NCBI RefSeq assembly: GCF_012070395.1
Contig: NZ_JAAFYS010000002.1
Span: forward strand, 806,001-870,000
Reading direction: 5' to 3'
Length of the DNA: 64,000 nt
Source of the DNA: Pseudoroseicyclus tamaricis
GTDB taxonomy: Bacteria; Pseudomonadota; Alphaproteobacteria; Rhodobacterales; Rhodobacteraceae
Below are positions 7,083-15,835 of this stretch, in pieces; the stretch's first letter is position 1; every line of letters begins with the position of its first letter. A program made the position numbers and the translations under genes. The notes beneath the pieces were generated by a model, which saw only the letters and a program-made list of their open reading frames with translations, was not told where the DNA came from and made no database searches.

Positions 7083-8884
7083 CCTTCGCCTGCGCCCTCT
7101 CCGGCGATGGCTCGTCGCAGCGCCGCATCGTCGGGGCGATCCTGACGGCGGCGGGCATCCCTGCCCCGGCGCAGACGATCCTCTCCATGGGCGAGGCGAC
7201 CTTCGGTGCCGACAGCCGGCGCGGCTGGGGGCCTTGGGAGGTGACGGAGGCGGGGGTTCTTCTGCTCGGGCCGAGTTCCGCCGTTGCCGAGCAGGCCGAG
7301 CGATACCGGCGGACGGGCCGCTGCGGCGCGGGCGAAGGCGCCTTCGCCGCCGTGCTGTGGGACAGCCGGGCGAGGAGGCTCGTGGCGGAGCGGGACATGT
7401 TCGGCATCGTGCCGCTCTACCGGCTCGACGGGCCGGATAGCCTCCTCCTCTCAGATGATCTGCCGGCGCTCGCGCGCGTCTGCGGGTCCCTTTCTGCCGA
7501 TCCCACCTGGATCGCCGAGTACCTCTCGGGGCTCGATACCGACCCCCGGGCCACGCCCTACCGCGAGATCCGCAAGCTCCCTGCCGGCCACGCCCTTCAG
7601 GTCGACCTGCACCCCACTCACCAGGCACAGGAGCGCCCCGTCGCCTTGCCCGGCCGCAGCCTCGCGCGGCCGGTCGCGCCGGGGGAGCTGCCGGAGGCCC
7701 TCCGCGAGGCGCTGACCCGCGCCACCACCACCCGGCTCGGCGCCCGGACGGCCTGCATGCTCAGCGGCGGGCTCGACTCGGGCAGCCTCGCCGTGCTGGC
7801 GGCGGAGCATCGCCAGCCCGTCACCGCCCTGTCGCTTGTCTTCCCGGACCGGCCCGAGGCGGACGAGAGCGCCTACATCGCCGAGGTGCTGCGCCATGGC
7901 GGCTTCGAGCCTCACCTGCTGGAGACCGTGGGGAGCTGCCTCGATGACATCCCGGCCCTCCTCGCCGAGCAGGGCCAGCCGATCAACGGCTTCGGGCAGA
8001 AGGGCATCGGCGCGCTCTACGCGCTCGCCCGCAGCCTCGGGATGGACAGCATCCTCGACGGGCATGGCGGCGACGAGGTGGTGGGCACCGGTCAGCGGCA
8101 CCTGCACCGGCTGGCCCAGGGGCTGAAGCTCGGCGCGCTCTGGCGGCAGGCGGAGGGGCCGGCGCGTCTGGCCGGGCGGCAACGCGGCGACGTGGTGCTG
8201 GAGGTCCTCTCCAACGCGGCGCCTCGCTACCGGCTGCGCCGCGCCGCAGCGGGCCTGCGCGGCGCCTCGGGCCGGGAGGACGCCTGGGCGTGGCGGGCGC
8301 TCGTCTCTGCCGAGCTGGCGCAGTCCACCGATCTGGTGGCGCGCGCCCGGCAGTCCGCCGGCGCCCCGGCGCGGGACGATCTGGACGCGCATCTGGACCT
8401 GCTGCGCGTTCCTGCCACCGCCTCCGCCTTCGAGGGGCACTGGCGCACGGCGCGGGCCCACGGGATCGAGGCGCGCTACCCGTTCTACGACCGTGAGGTC
8501 GTCGCCCTCTGCCTCGGGGCGAGCGAGGCACAGCGGCTGGCCGGCGGCCTGACCCGCGCGCCGCTCCGGCAGGCGATGGAGGGGCGCCTGCCGGACAAGG
8601 TGCGCCTGCGCCCGGACAAGACCGATTTCACCGCCGTCGCCTGGGCCGGCCTGCGCGCCAGCAGCCCCGCGGCGACGGACCGGCTGCGCGCCGCCATCGC
8701 CGGCCCGCTCTCGGGCTTCGTCGACCGGGAAACCGCCACCGCCGCGGTGGACCGGCTGCGGGGCGAGGCGCCGGACCCGACGGCCATGCGGCAGGTCTGG
8801 CGGATGGGGCAACTGGCCGAATGGCTGGAGAGCCTGCCGCGCGCAGCGGGCGCCGCCGCAGAGCGGGAGGCGCTGAGCGCATGA
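7079..8884 (+). CDS. Lasso cyclase, asparagine-synthetase-like (C protein)
   Basis: This 601-residue protein should activate the side-chain carboxylate of core Asp9 with ATP and close the macrolactam with the Gly1 amine. The C-terminal AsnB-type domain has the PP-loop SGGLDSG (229-235) and the later DGHGGDEVVG motif. The N-terminal glutaminase-like domain keeps its fold (WDSRARRLVAERDMFGIVPLY) but begins VTFACALSGDG and lacks the catalytic Cys2, as expected for lasso cyclases, which do not use glutamine. The start is GTG at 7079, overlapping the B2 stop. Stop TGA overlaps the kinase ATG at 8881. Confidence 0.9.
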   Translation: MTFACALSGDGSSQRRIVGAILTAAGIPAPAQTILSMGEATFGADSRRGWGPWEVTEAGVLLLGPSSAVAEQAERYRRTGRCGAGEGAFAAVLWDSRARRLVAERDMFGIVPLYRLDGPDSLLLSDDLPALARVCGSLSADPTWIAEYLSGLDTDPRATPYREIRKLPAGHALQVDLHPTHQAQERPVALPGRSLARPVAPGELPEALREALTRATTTRLGARTACMLSGGLDSGSLAVLAAEHRQPVTALSLVFPDRPEADESAYIAEVLRHGGFEPHLLETVGSCLDDIPALLAEQGQPINGFGQKGIGALYALARSLGMDSILDGHGGDEVVGTGQRHLHRLAQGLKLGALWRQAEGPARLAGRQRGDVVLEVLSNAAPRYRLRRAAAGLRGASGREDAWAWRALVSAELAQSTDLVARARQSAGAPARDDLDAHLDLLRVPATASAFEGHWRTARAHGIEARYPFYDREVVALCLGASEAQRLAGGLTRAPLRQAMEGRLPDKVRLRPDKTDFTAVAWAGLRASSPAATDRLRAAIAGPLSGFVDRETATAAVDRLRGEAPDPTAMRQVWRMGQLAEWLESLPRAAGAAAEREALSA

Positions 8885-9837
8885 GCTACGACCTCTCCCC
8901 CCCGGTCATCGCGCCGGCCCGCTACCGGGCCTTCGGGCTGCGCATCCACTCCGAGATCCCCCTGCCGGAGATGGCCCCCGAGGCGCCCGGCGATGCCTTG
9001 CCGGACGTGACAATCCTGCGCGGGCCGCCTCTGGACGAGACGGGCCGGACCTCCCCCGAGGCGCAGTTCCAGCCCGGCCGCGCCGAGTTCTTCTGGCCCG
9101 CCGTCGGCCGCTTCACCGTCACCGCGCCCGGCCGCATCGAGGCCTCGGCGGCTGCCGGTGTCAGCGATGAACTGCTGGCCTTCCCGCTGCTCGGCCCGGT
9201 GCTCGCGACGCTCCTGCACATGCGTGGGCTGTTCCTGCTCCATGCCAGCGCCATCACGATGAACGGGCGCGACGCCATCGTCCTCGCCGGCGACAAGGGC
9301 GCCGGCAAGTCGACGACCGCCGCCGCGCTCTGCCATGCCGGGCACGCGATGCTGTCGGACGATATCGTCGCGCTTGGGGACGAGGCGCCGCCCGCCGTGC
9401 TGCCGGCCTGGAACCAGATGAAGCTCTCGGCGGAAGCCGCAGCGCATCTGGCGCCCGAGGCCTCCGTGACCCGGGGCCACGTGCATGACGATATCCCGAA
9501 GCTGCGGATCCTCATGCCGGGGGAGCCGCCCGCCGCTGCCGTCCCCCTCGCCCGCGTCTATACCCTGAAGCGGGACAGCGCGGTCAGCGTGCCGCAGATC
9601 CGCCCCCTGTCCCCACCTCAGGCGCTCGCGCTGACGCTCCGCTACGCCTACATGGCGCGCTTCCATGGCATGGCCCCGAAGGGAGAGGCCGAGCGGCGCA
9701 GCTTCCGTCAGGCGAGCGCGCTGGCCGGGCAGGTGACGATGGGCGAGCTTTTGTTGCCCGTCGGCATCGACCGCCTCCCCGCCGTGGCCGACGTTATCGC
9801 GGCCGACCTCGCCTCCAGTCGGCGTGGCGCCCCGTGA
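8881..9837 (+). CDS. Lasso peptide kinase, HPr-kinase-like
   Basis: This 318-residue protein resembles the HPr-kinase-like enzymes of lasso clusters (ThcoK/PadeK type), which phosphorylate the C-terminal serine of the precursor or peptide. The Walker A loop is GDKGAGKST (137-145), preceded by LLHASA (119-124) and followed by the acidic pair in LSDDIVALGD (158-167). The precursor here ends in Ser, matching the known substrate residue. The N-terminal ~110 residues have no recognised motif. It overlaps the cyclase stop (ATGA) and the exporter start (GTGA). It is not the true HPr kinase, because there is no PTS context. Confidence 0.85.
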   Translation: MSYDLSPPVIAPARYRAFGLRIHSEIPLPEMAPEAPGDALPDVTILRGPPLDETGRTSPEAQFQPGRAEFFWPAVGRFTVTAPGRIEASAAAGVSDELLAFPLLGPVLATLLHMRGLFLLHASAITMNGRDAIVLAGDKGAGKSTTAAALCHAGHAMLSDDIVALGDEAPPAVLPAWNQMKLSAEAAAHLAPEASVTRGHVHDDIPKLRILMPGEPPAAAVPLARVYTLKRDSAVSVPQIRPLSPPQALALTLRYAYMARFHGMAPKGEAERRSFRQASALAGQVTMGELLLPVGIDRLPAVADVIAADLASSRRGAP

Positions 9838-11630
9838 CCGCCCTCGCCCCCGAAATGCCGGCCTCGCCCCCCGGGGCCATGACACTTCTGGATGCGCTCC
9901 GCCGCTCCGCCGGGCGCTCCTTCGCCGCCGCGCTGCTGTTCCTCGCCCTCGGAACGCTGACGGAGGGGCTCTCCCTCGCGCTGCTCGTGCCGGTGCTGGC
10001 GCTGGCCGACCGCAGCGGCAGCCACGCGATCAACCTCGGCGGGCGCGAGGTGCTGGGGGTCGAGCTGCCCGACATCGCCGTGGGTCTGGCGCCGACGCTG
10101 ATCGCCCTCGTCGTGCTCGTCGGGCTGATGGCGCTCTTCCACCGCTACCGCAGCATCTTCGTCGCCCGCATCCTCGTCGACTTCGGAAACAACCTGCGGA
10201 CCGGCTTCTTCCGCAGCATCGCCCATGCCCGCTGGGACAGGCTCAGCCGCCTCCGCCGGGCGGACCTGCAGCATGCCCTGATGGCGGAGATCGACCGTGT
10301 GCAGGTCGCCGCGACGACGGTCATGGGCATCTTCCAGACCGTCGTGGGCCTGCTGCTCTACCTCGGCCTCGGCCTGCTGATCTCCCCCGCCATGACAGCC
10401 TTCTCGCTGGCCATCGGCGGGCTGTCGCTCTGGGCGCTGCGCGGCTACCGGCGCGCGGCGGGGCGGCACGGCCACCACCTGCAGAGCAACCGGCAACACC
10501 AGAGCCGCCTCGTCTCCGACTTCCTCGGCAACCTGCGCGCGGCGCGGATCATGAACGACGAGCGGCGCCACATCGCCGGCTTCGAGGCGGCGCTCGACCA
10601 GGGCAAGACGGAGGGGCTGGCCCACCTGCGCCGGGCAAGCGCCAGCAGCGCGCTGCTGCAACTGGCGATGGCCGTCGGGGCGGCGGGATATATCTACGTC
10701 GCGCTGCAAATCGTCGGCCTGTCCTTCCCGCGGATGCTCGTGCTGCTGCTGATCCTCATGCGGGCCTCGCCGCGCATCATCGCCTTGCAGCAACAGGTCA
10801 GCCAGCTGCTCGTTGACCTGCCGGCATATGCCGCCGTCGTGGGCGCGACCGCCGACCTCGACGCCGACAAGGACGAGAGCCTCTCCGGCCATCCGGCCGA
10901 ACCCCGCTCCGCCGCGCCGAGCGAGGTGACGCTGGCCGGCGTCGATTTCGCCTACGCGGACGGGACGGTGGCCCTCCGCGACGTCACGCTGGAGATCCCG
11001 GCCGGGCAGATCACCGCCCTTACCGGCCCCTCCGGCTCCGGCAAAAGCACGATTGCGGATCTGGTGACCGGGCTGATCCGCCCGCAGAACGGGCAGGTCC
11101 TCATCGACGGGCAGAGCCTCGGCCCGACCGACCACCGGGCCTGGCGCCACCGCCTCGCCTATGTCGCGCAGGAGCCGGTGCTGATGCACGCGACCCTCCG
11201 CGACAACCTCATCCTCGCCGCCCCGCTCGCCTCGGACGAGGACATGACCGAAGCGCTCCGCTCCGCAGGCGCGTCGGAACTCGTGCCGCTTCTCGGCAGC
11301 GACGTCGGCGAGCGCGGCGGCCTCTTCTCAGGTGGCGAGCGGCAGCGGGTGGCGCTGGCGCAGGCCTTCCTGCGCCGGCCGCGCTTTCTGATCCTCGACG
11401 AGGCGACGAGCGCCCTCGACTGGCGGCATCAGGACGATATCGCCGCCGGATTGCGCAACCTGCTGCCGGAGACGACCATCCTCCTCATCGCGCACCGGCC
11501 AACGATGATCCGCATCGCCGATATCGTCCATGTCCTGTCCGGCGGGCGGATCGTGGAAAGCGGGCCCCTGCCCGACCTGTCCTCGATGAGCGGCAGTCAC
11601 GTTTCACGGATGCTGGCCTCGGCCGGGTGA
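9834..11630 (+). CDS. ABC exporter, fused membrane and ATPase domains (lasso D protein)
   Basis: This 598-residue half-transporter has an N-terminal membrane domain with about six helices (residues ~25-310) and a C-terminal ATPase. The ATPase has Walker A GPSGSGKST (~397-405), signature FSGGERQRVALAQAF, and Walker B RFLILDEATSALD followed by a switch His (IAHRP). As the last gene of the coupled operon it is the expected exporter and immunity factor for the mature lasso peptide. The GTG start at 9834 overlaps the kinase stop. No peptidase domain is present, consistent with a separate leader protease (B2). The stop lies 10 nt from the convergent sulfotransferase. Confidence 0.9.
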   Translation: MTALAPEMPASPPGAMTLLDALRRSAGRSFAAALLFLALGTLTEGLSLALLVPVLALADRSGSHAINLGGREVLGVELPDIAVGLAPTLIALVVLVGLMALFHRYRSIFVARILVDFGNNLRTGFFRSIAHARWDRLSRLRRADLQHALMAEIDRVQVAATTVMGIFQTVVGLLLYLGLGLLISPAMTAFSLAIGGLSLWALRGYRRAAGRHGHHLQSNRQHQSRLVSDFLGNLRAARIMNDERRHIAGFEAALDQGKTEGLAHLRRASASSALLQLAMAVGAAGYIYVALQIVGLSFPRMLVLLLILMRASPRIIALQQQVSQLLVDLPAYAAVVGATADLDADKDESLSGHPAEPRSAAPSEVTLAGVDFAYADGTVALRDVTLEIPAGQITALTGPSGSGKSTIADLVTGLIRPQNGQVLIDGQSLGPTDHRAWRHRLAYVAQEPVLMHATLRDNLILAAPLASDEDMTEALRSAGASELVPLLGSDVGERGGLFSGGERQRVALAQAFLRRPRFLILDEATSALDWRHQDDIAAGLRNLLPETTILLIAHRPTMIRIADIVHVLSGGRIVESGPLPDLSSMSGSHVSRMLASAG

Positions 11631-11640
11631 TCGTGCCGCC

Positions 11641-12606
11641 CTAGATCGACACGGGCATGTGGCCGAGCGCGGCGGAGTCCCGGCGCGGCATCGAGGAGCC
11701 GTCGTAGAGATCGATCTCGAAGTGATCCATGATCCGGCGGAAGCGCCCGATCGTCTGCTGATCGTAGCCGTCCTTCCACTTGTCGAGCTGTTCCAGCCGG
11801 CTGGAGCGGAAGTCCCCCTCGATATTCGTCCGGCTCGCCCGGTCGAACCTCTCGGAAATCCGGTCGGGCATCGCCATCCCCCACTCGGAGAAGATGTGCT
11901 CGACACTCTCCTGCGGCGCGAGCAGCAGGTGCTCGTAGTGGAGGACGCACCACTTCTGCCGGTGGTCCGGATGCTCGAGCAGGTACTTGTTCGTCAGGCA
12001 CCAGCGCGCGACGAAATATTCCTCCGGCGTCTCGAGGGACTGCAGGATATCTTCGTGCTCTAGGTAGTAGCCCGGGTAATGCTCCGGCATCGGGAAGGCG
12101 CCGCCCTCCTTCTTGAACCATTTGTGCTTGCTCGCCGAAAGCGCGACCGCGATGGGATGCCGGGTCATCATGATCGGCTTGTGGCGGAAGGCAAACGTCC
12201 GGATCAGCCAGGGCAGCATGAGTTTCGCGCGCACGAACTTGACGAGGAGGCGCTCGGCGTAAAGGAACTCACGGAGACGCGAATAGCCGCAGATGAACTC
12301 GTTCAGCTCGGCGCCGCTGAAACACTTGGCAAACCACTCCTCCAGCTCCGGCCAGTCTGCATCATCGGGGACCGGCTGGTCCCACCCGACGCCGATGGCC
12401 TTCAGTCCGGGAATCACACCCAAATGAAGCGGCTCGTAGATTGTCGCCGTCTTGGGAATGCCCTGCAGAACCTCGAAGAGCCACGTACTCCCTCCCCGGG
12501 GGTCGGCGGCGATGATCAGGGCATCCTTCGCATCATATCGCCGAAAGCGAGAAATCGCATTGAGCGACGGGCCGATCGCGCGGCGCTTCAGGCTTTGCAG
12601 GGGCAT
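11641..12606 (-). CDS. Sulfotransferase family protein
   Basis: This 321-residue protein has a clear PAPS 5'-phosphosulfate loop (AADPRGGSTWLFEVL, residues ~34-48) and a 3'-phosphate-binding segment (KPIMMTRHPIAVALSASKHKW, in pieces around 142-162). It ends almost at the lasso exporter stop, on the opposite strand, so it is not part of that operon. The upstream 12607-12834 gap is AT-rich and should hold its promoter. It likely sulfates a polysaccharide or lipid, but its substrate is unknown. Confidence 0.82.
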   Translation of the reverse strand: MPLQSLKRRAIGPSLNAISRFRRYDAKDALIIAADPRGGSTWLFEVLQGIPKTATIYEPLHLGVIPGLKAIGVGWDQPVPDDADWPELEEWFAKCFSGAELNEFICGYSRLREFLYAERLLVKFVRAKLMLPWLIRTFAFRHKPIMMTRHPIAVALSASKHKWFKKEGGAFPMPEHYPGYYLEHEDILQSLETPEEYFVARWCLTNKYLLEHPDHRQKWCVLHYEHLLLAPQESVEHIFSEWGMAMPDRISERFDRASRTNIEGDFRSSRLEQLDKWKDGYDQQTIGRFRRIMDHFEIDLYDGSSMPRRDSAALGHMPVSI

Positions 12607-12834
12607 GCAGGTGATCCAATCTGGTGCGTGCGCAAGAAAGAGCTATGAGAGAATAGCAATGAGAGTAGGCCGGTGAAAACGGCGAAATATGGCAAGCATG
12701 AAGTGAGGAAATATTCGAGGGGAACAGGGGGAATGTCAACGCGCGAGGCAGGGTAAATGCTTTGGCGCCGAGATTCTTGTTCAAAGGGAGCGTTGGCGTA
12801 AAATTAAGCCAGTGATGCTGAAGATCTTGGCCCG

Positions 12835-13932
12835 TCACCAAAGGCGACTATCGGGGCGCCGATCGAGCAGGACCTTCGCGAGGTATACGGGCATCCGCGC
12901 CGGGAAGGTCGGGTCCAGCCGGCTCACTTTCTGGAACGCACTGGCGCTCGCGAATCGGCCGCGCAGAAGGTTGCGCGCCAGCAGGTAGCTGTAGGCGCGG
13001 CCGTAGTGCTCGCACTTGGCCTCGACCGCCCCGAGCCACGGCTTGTCCGTGACCAGCCTCTTCAACTTCCGGGCGAAGAGGTATTGCGAGGCCATCCGGC
13101 GCAAGGTCGCGGGGGAGCTCCAGTCGAAGGACTGGAAGAAGATGTTGACCCCCCGCCCCGCCACGACATTGCAGCGCCAGGAGATCGCCACCCGCGCCCC
13201 CGAGAGCACCAGCTCGACCCAGAACAACCAATCCTCGCAGGCGGCTCGGAGATCGGGATCGAAGCGGATTTTCTCCACGGTTGAAGCCCTTACCACGACG
13301 GTCGACGTCTGGCACATGTAGCGGTCGAGGAAATATACCGTCAGCGCGCCGGGGGCGAAGCCCATGACCGGGCCGTCCTCGTCGACCCACGCGGCCTGCC
13401 GCGCGAGGGTCTGTCCGCCGTCGTCCAGCACGGGCACTTCGGAGGAATAGCGCTCGAAGAAACCGGCGCGGGAGTTGTCGCAGAAGTAGAAGTCGGCCCC
13501 ACGGTCCAGGGAGGTGAGCGCGTCCTGCAGATGGGTCGGCGTCCACTCGTCGTCCGAGTCGAGGAAGGCGACGATGTCGAACCGTCCCTCCCGCGCGATC
13601 CAGTCCAGCCCCGTGTTCCGGGCCCCGCCGGGGCCGCCGTTCGGCTGCTCGATCAGGTGCAGGGTCAGGCCGCTCGGAGGATCGTAGGACTCCAGCTCCT
13701 GCTTGGCCGGGAGCGGCGAGGAATCGTCGACGATGACGACGGTGATTTGCGGGGCGGGGCCGAAGCCATCGGAAAAGGTCTGGCCGGCGATACTCGCCAG
13801 AGCGCGGAGCAGTATTCTCTGCTCCGTTTGGTAGAACGGGATGACGACGGCAATCATCGGGCCGCCAGTCTCGGGGCTCACCACTGCGCGCCCACTTTCC
13901 CTGATCGCCGGGCGTTCGTGCGTCCCCGCCAT
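12835..13932 (-). CDS. Family 2 glycosyltransferase
   Basis: GT2 enzyme with the usual start (IAVVIPFYQTEQRILLRAL), nucleotide-binding VIVDDSSP and a DSDDEW metal-binding motif. The C-terminal part (LFARKLKRLV, ASAFQKVSRLDPTFP) has no extra domain. The start is uncertain: ATGs at 14013, 13932 and 13857 are in frame. The 13932 start has GAGGAA just upstream but very close, and all are compatible with the domain. Probably adds a sugar to a surface glycan; it lies between a sulfotransferase and the flippase. Confidence 0.78.
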   Translation of the reverse strand: MAGTHERPAIRESGRAVVSPETGGPMIAVVIPFYQTEQRILLRALASIAGQTFSDGFGPAPQITVVIVDDSSPLPAKQELESYDPPSGLTLHLIEQPNGGPGGARNTGLDWIAREGRFDIVAFLDSDDEWTPTHLQDALTSLDRGADFYFCDNSRAGFFERYSSEVPVLDDGGQTLARQAAWVDEDGPVMGFAPGALTVYFLDRYMCQTSTVVVRASTVEKIRFDPDLRAACEDWLFWVELVLSGARVAISWRCNVVAGRGVNIFFQSFDWSSPATLRRMASQYLFARKLKRLVTDKPWLGAVEAKCEHYGRAYSYLLARNLLRGRFASASAFQKVSRLDPTFPARMPVYLAKVLLDRRPDSRLW

Positions 13933-14335
13933 TTCCTCAACACCGGCAATATCTCCAAAATACGGCTCTACCTGAGCGGGATTCGCGGCACCGCGTGCCG
14001 CTCCACTTCTCATAGCCTAGCAGACATTCCGCAGACCAGACATGATGAACCGTTCAGGCGAGAGACTTTCTTTGTCTCTGCCGACGCTCCTGCTCATTGG
14101 GTCACCAAATCCTCTGACCAGTCCGGCGCCCTCTACCATTGGCTCCAGCTTAAGATTGAGGCCTCTTTTCCGTGAACGCCGAAGACGAGTTCAAACCCAA
14201 TGATGCCGATTCCCCAAGCACCCGCTCTGACCATCGGCACAATTCCTCCCATCGACCCCACCTCCTCCTTGCTCCGGCCTCCCGAAACTGCGACATCTTC
14301 AAAAGACGCGGCAATGAGCGAGCAGCTGTCTTTTC
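13933..14335. promoter_or_regulatory. Divergent intergenic region
   Basis: About 320-400 nt (depending on the GT2 start) separate the minus-strand glycosyltransferase from the plus-strand flippase. It must contain both promoters. No palindrome, small gene or RNA was recognised; short reading frames near 14313 are out of frame with the flippase and unsupported. Confidence 0.4.
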
Positions 14336-15829
14336 ATGTCGAGCGAATCGCAGGATTCCGCCGCGCGCGTGCCTTCCTTCGGGAAAATCGCCCTGCGGGG
14401 GGCAATGGTGACAGGCGGCGGGCAGGCCGTGAAGATCGGGCTCAGCCTGGTTTCCGTTGTCGTGCTCGGGCGGCTTCTGCAGCCCGAGGATTTCGGCCTC
14501 ATCGCCTCCGTCAGCCCCATTCTGGCGCTGGTCGCGATGTTTCAGGAGCTCGGCCTTCGCGAGGCCCTCATCCAGCGGGCCGACCTGAGCAATTCCGACA
14601 TCAACCAGGTGTTCTGGGTGGCCATCGCGGCCTCCATCGTCTGCTCGCTCGTGATCGCCGCCCTCGCCCCCGCGGTCGCCGCCTTCTACGAGCAGCCCCG
14701 CCTGCAGGCGGTCGTCCTTGTCCTCGCCCTGCCCTTCTTCCTCGGCGGCATGATCATGGTGCCCACCGGGCTCCTCGCGCGTCACCTGCAGTTCGGCAAG
14801 CTGGCCGGCATCGAGGTGCTGGGCGCGTTCACGAACCTCGTCACCGCAATCATCGGCGCCGTCGTCGGGCTCGGCTACTGGTCGCTCGTGCTGGGCGGTG
14901 TCACCTCGGCGCTCGTCGTCTGCATCGCCTACTGGTCCGTCGTCGGCTGGTCCCCCGGGCGGCCGAGCTTTCGCATCCAGCGCGAGATCGTCTCCTTCAG
15001 CGCCAACCTCTCCGGCTTCCGGCTGGTGAACTACTTCAGCCGCAACGCCGACAACGTGCTGTTGGGCAAGTTCGCCGGGCCGGTGGCGCTCGGCTACTAT
15101 GACCGCGCCTACCGGCTGCTGCTGTTCCCGCTGCAGTCGATCAACTATCCCCTGAGCCAGGTGATCATCCCGCTGCTGAGCAAGCTGCGCGGGGATGTCC
15201 CGCGGCTGAGGCACGCCTACCTGCGGGTCGTCGGCATCCCCGCGCTTGCCGCCATCCCGGCGATTGCGGCGGTGACGATCAACGCCGAGGAGACCATCGT
15301 GCTGGTCTTCGGCGACAAGTGGCTCCCCTCCGCCGCGATCTTCTCGTGGCTCGGCGTCGCCGGCATCGCGCAGTTCGTGGCGAGCACGGGGGGGTGGATC
15401 TTCATCTCGCAGGGGGAGACGGGGCGGATGTTCCGCCTCAACATCGTCTTCTCTCTGCTGCTGATCGTCGCCTTCGTCGCCAGCCTGCCCTGGGGCGCCG
15501 TCGGCATGGCCGCGGCCTATACCATCGTCAACGTCGCCTTCCTGCCCTGTCGCTGGTGGTACATCAGCCGGCTCGGCATCGTCTCCTTCCGTGACCTGTT
15601 CATCCTGCAGGCGCCCTACTTCGCCGCTTCCGGCATCACCTGGGGGATCGTCAGCCTCCTGAAGTCAGAGGTTTCGATGCCGGATATTGCGGCCATCGGC
15701 ATCACCGTCGTCATCTCCTACGCCGTCTCCGTGGCGCTCGTCCTGCTGACCCGGCCGGGGCGGGAGACGGTGCGCGAGATCGTCTCGATCCTCTCCGGCC
15801 TCGTGAGGAGCCCGAAGGTTGCGGGGTGA
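14336..15829 (+). CDS. Polysaccharide flippase (Wzx/oligosaccharide transporter type)
   Basis: This 497-residue membrane protein of the MOP superfamily moves undecaprenyl-linked repeat units across the inner membrane. The N-terminus (ALRGAMVTGGGQAVKIGLSLVSVVVLGRLLQPEDFG) is typical, and about 12-14 hydrophobic helices run through the protein. ELGLREALIQRADLSNSDINQVFW resembles WzxC/ExoT-type exporters of exopolysaccharide. With the neighbouring glycosyltransferases and sulfotransferases it suggests a Wzx-dependent, possibly sulfated exopolysaccharide. No Wzy polymerase is seen in the window. The next sulfotransferase begins 6 nt after its stop. Confidence 0.85.
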   Translation: MSSESQDSAARVPSFGKIALRGAMVTGGGQAVKIGLSLVSVVVLGRLLQPEDFGLIASVSPILALVAMFQELGLREALIQRADLSNSDINQVFWVAIAASIVCSLVIAALAPAVAAFYEQPRLQAVVLVLALPFFLGGMIMVPTGLLARHLQFGKLAGIEVLGAFTNLVTAIIGAVVGLGYWSLVLGGVTSALVVCIAYWSVVGWSPGRPSFRIQREIVSFSANLSGFRLVNYFSRNADNVLLGKFAGPVALGYYDRAYRLLLFPLQSINYPLSQVIIPLLSKLRGDVPRLRHAYLRVVGIPALAAIPAIAAVTINAEETIVLVFGDKWLPSAAIFSWLGVAGIAQFVASTGGWIFISQGETGRMFRLNIVFSLLLIVAFVASLPWGAVGMAAAYTIVNVAFLPCRWWYISRLGIVSFRDLFILQAPYFAASGITWGIVSLLKSEVSMPDIAAIGITVVISYAVSVALVLLTRPGRETVREIVSILSGLVRSPKVAG

Positions 15830-15835
15830 GCGGGC

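Noticed and set aside
8881-9837. True HPr kinase/phosphorylase of the PTS system
   Set aside because: It is embedded and translationally coupled in the lasso operon, with no HPr or EIIA gene nearby; the lasso-kinase reading fits the Ser-ending precursor.
7451-9885. Long minus-strand frames opposite the lasso cyclase and kinase
   Set aside because: Antisense shadows; the plus-strand genes carry PP-loop and Walker motifs and are coupled by overlaps.
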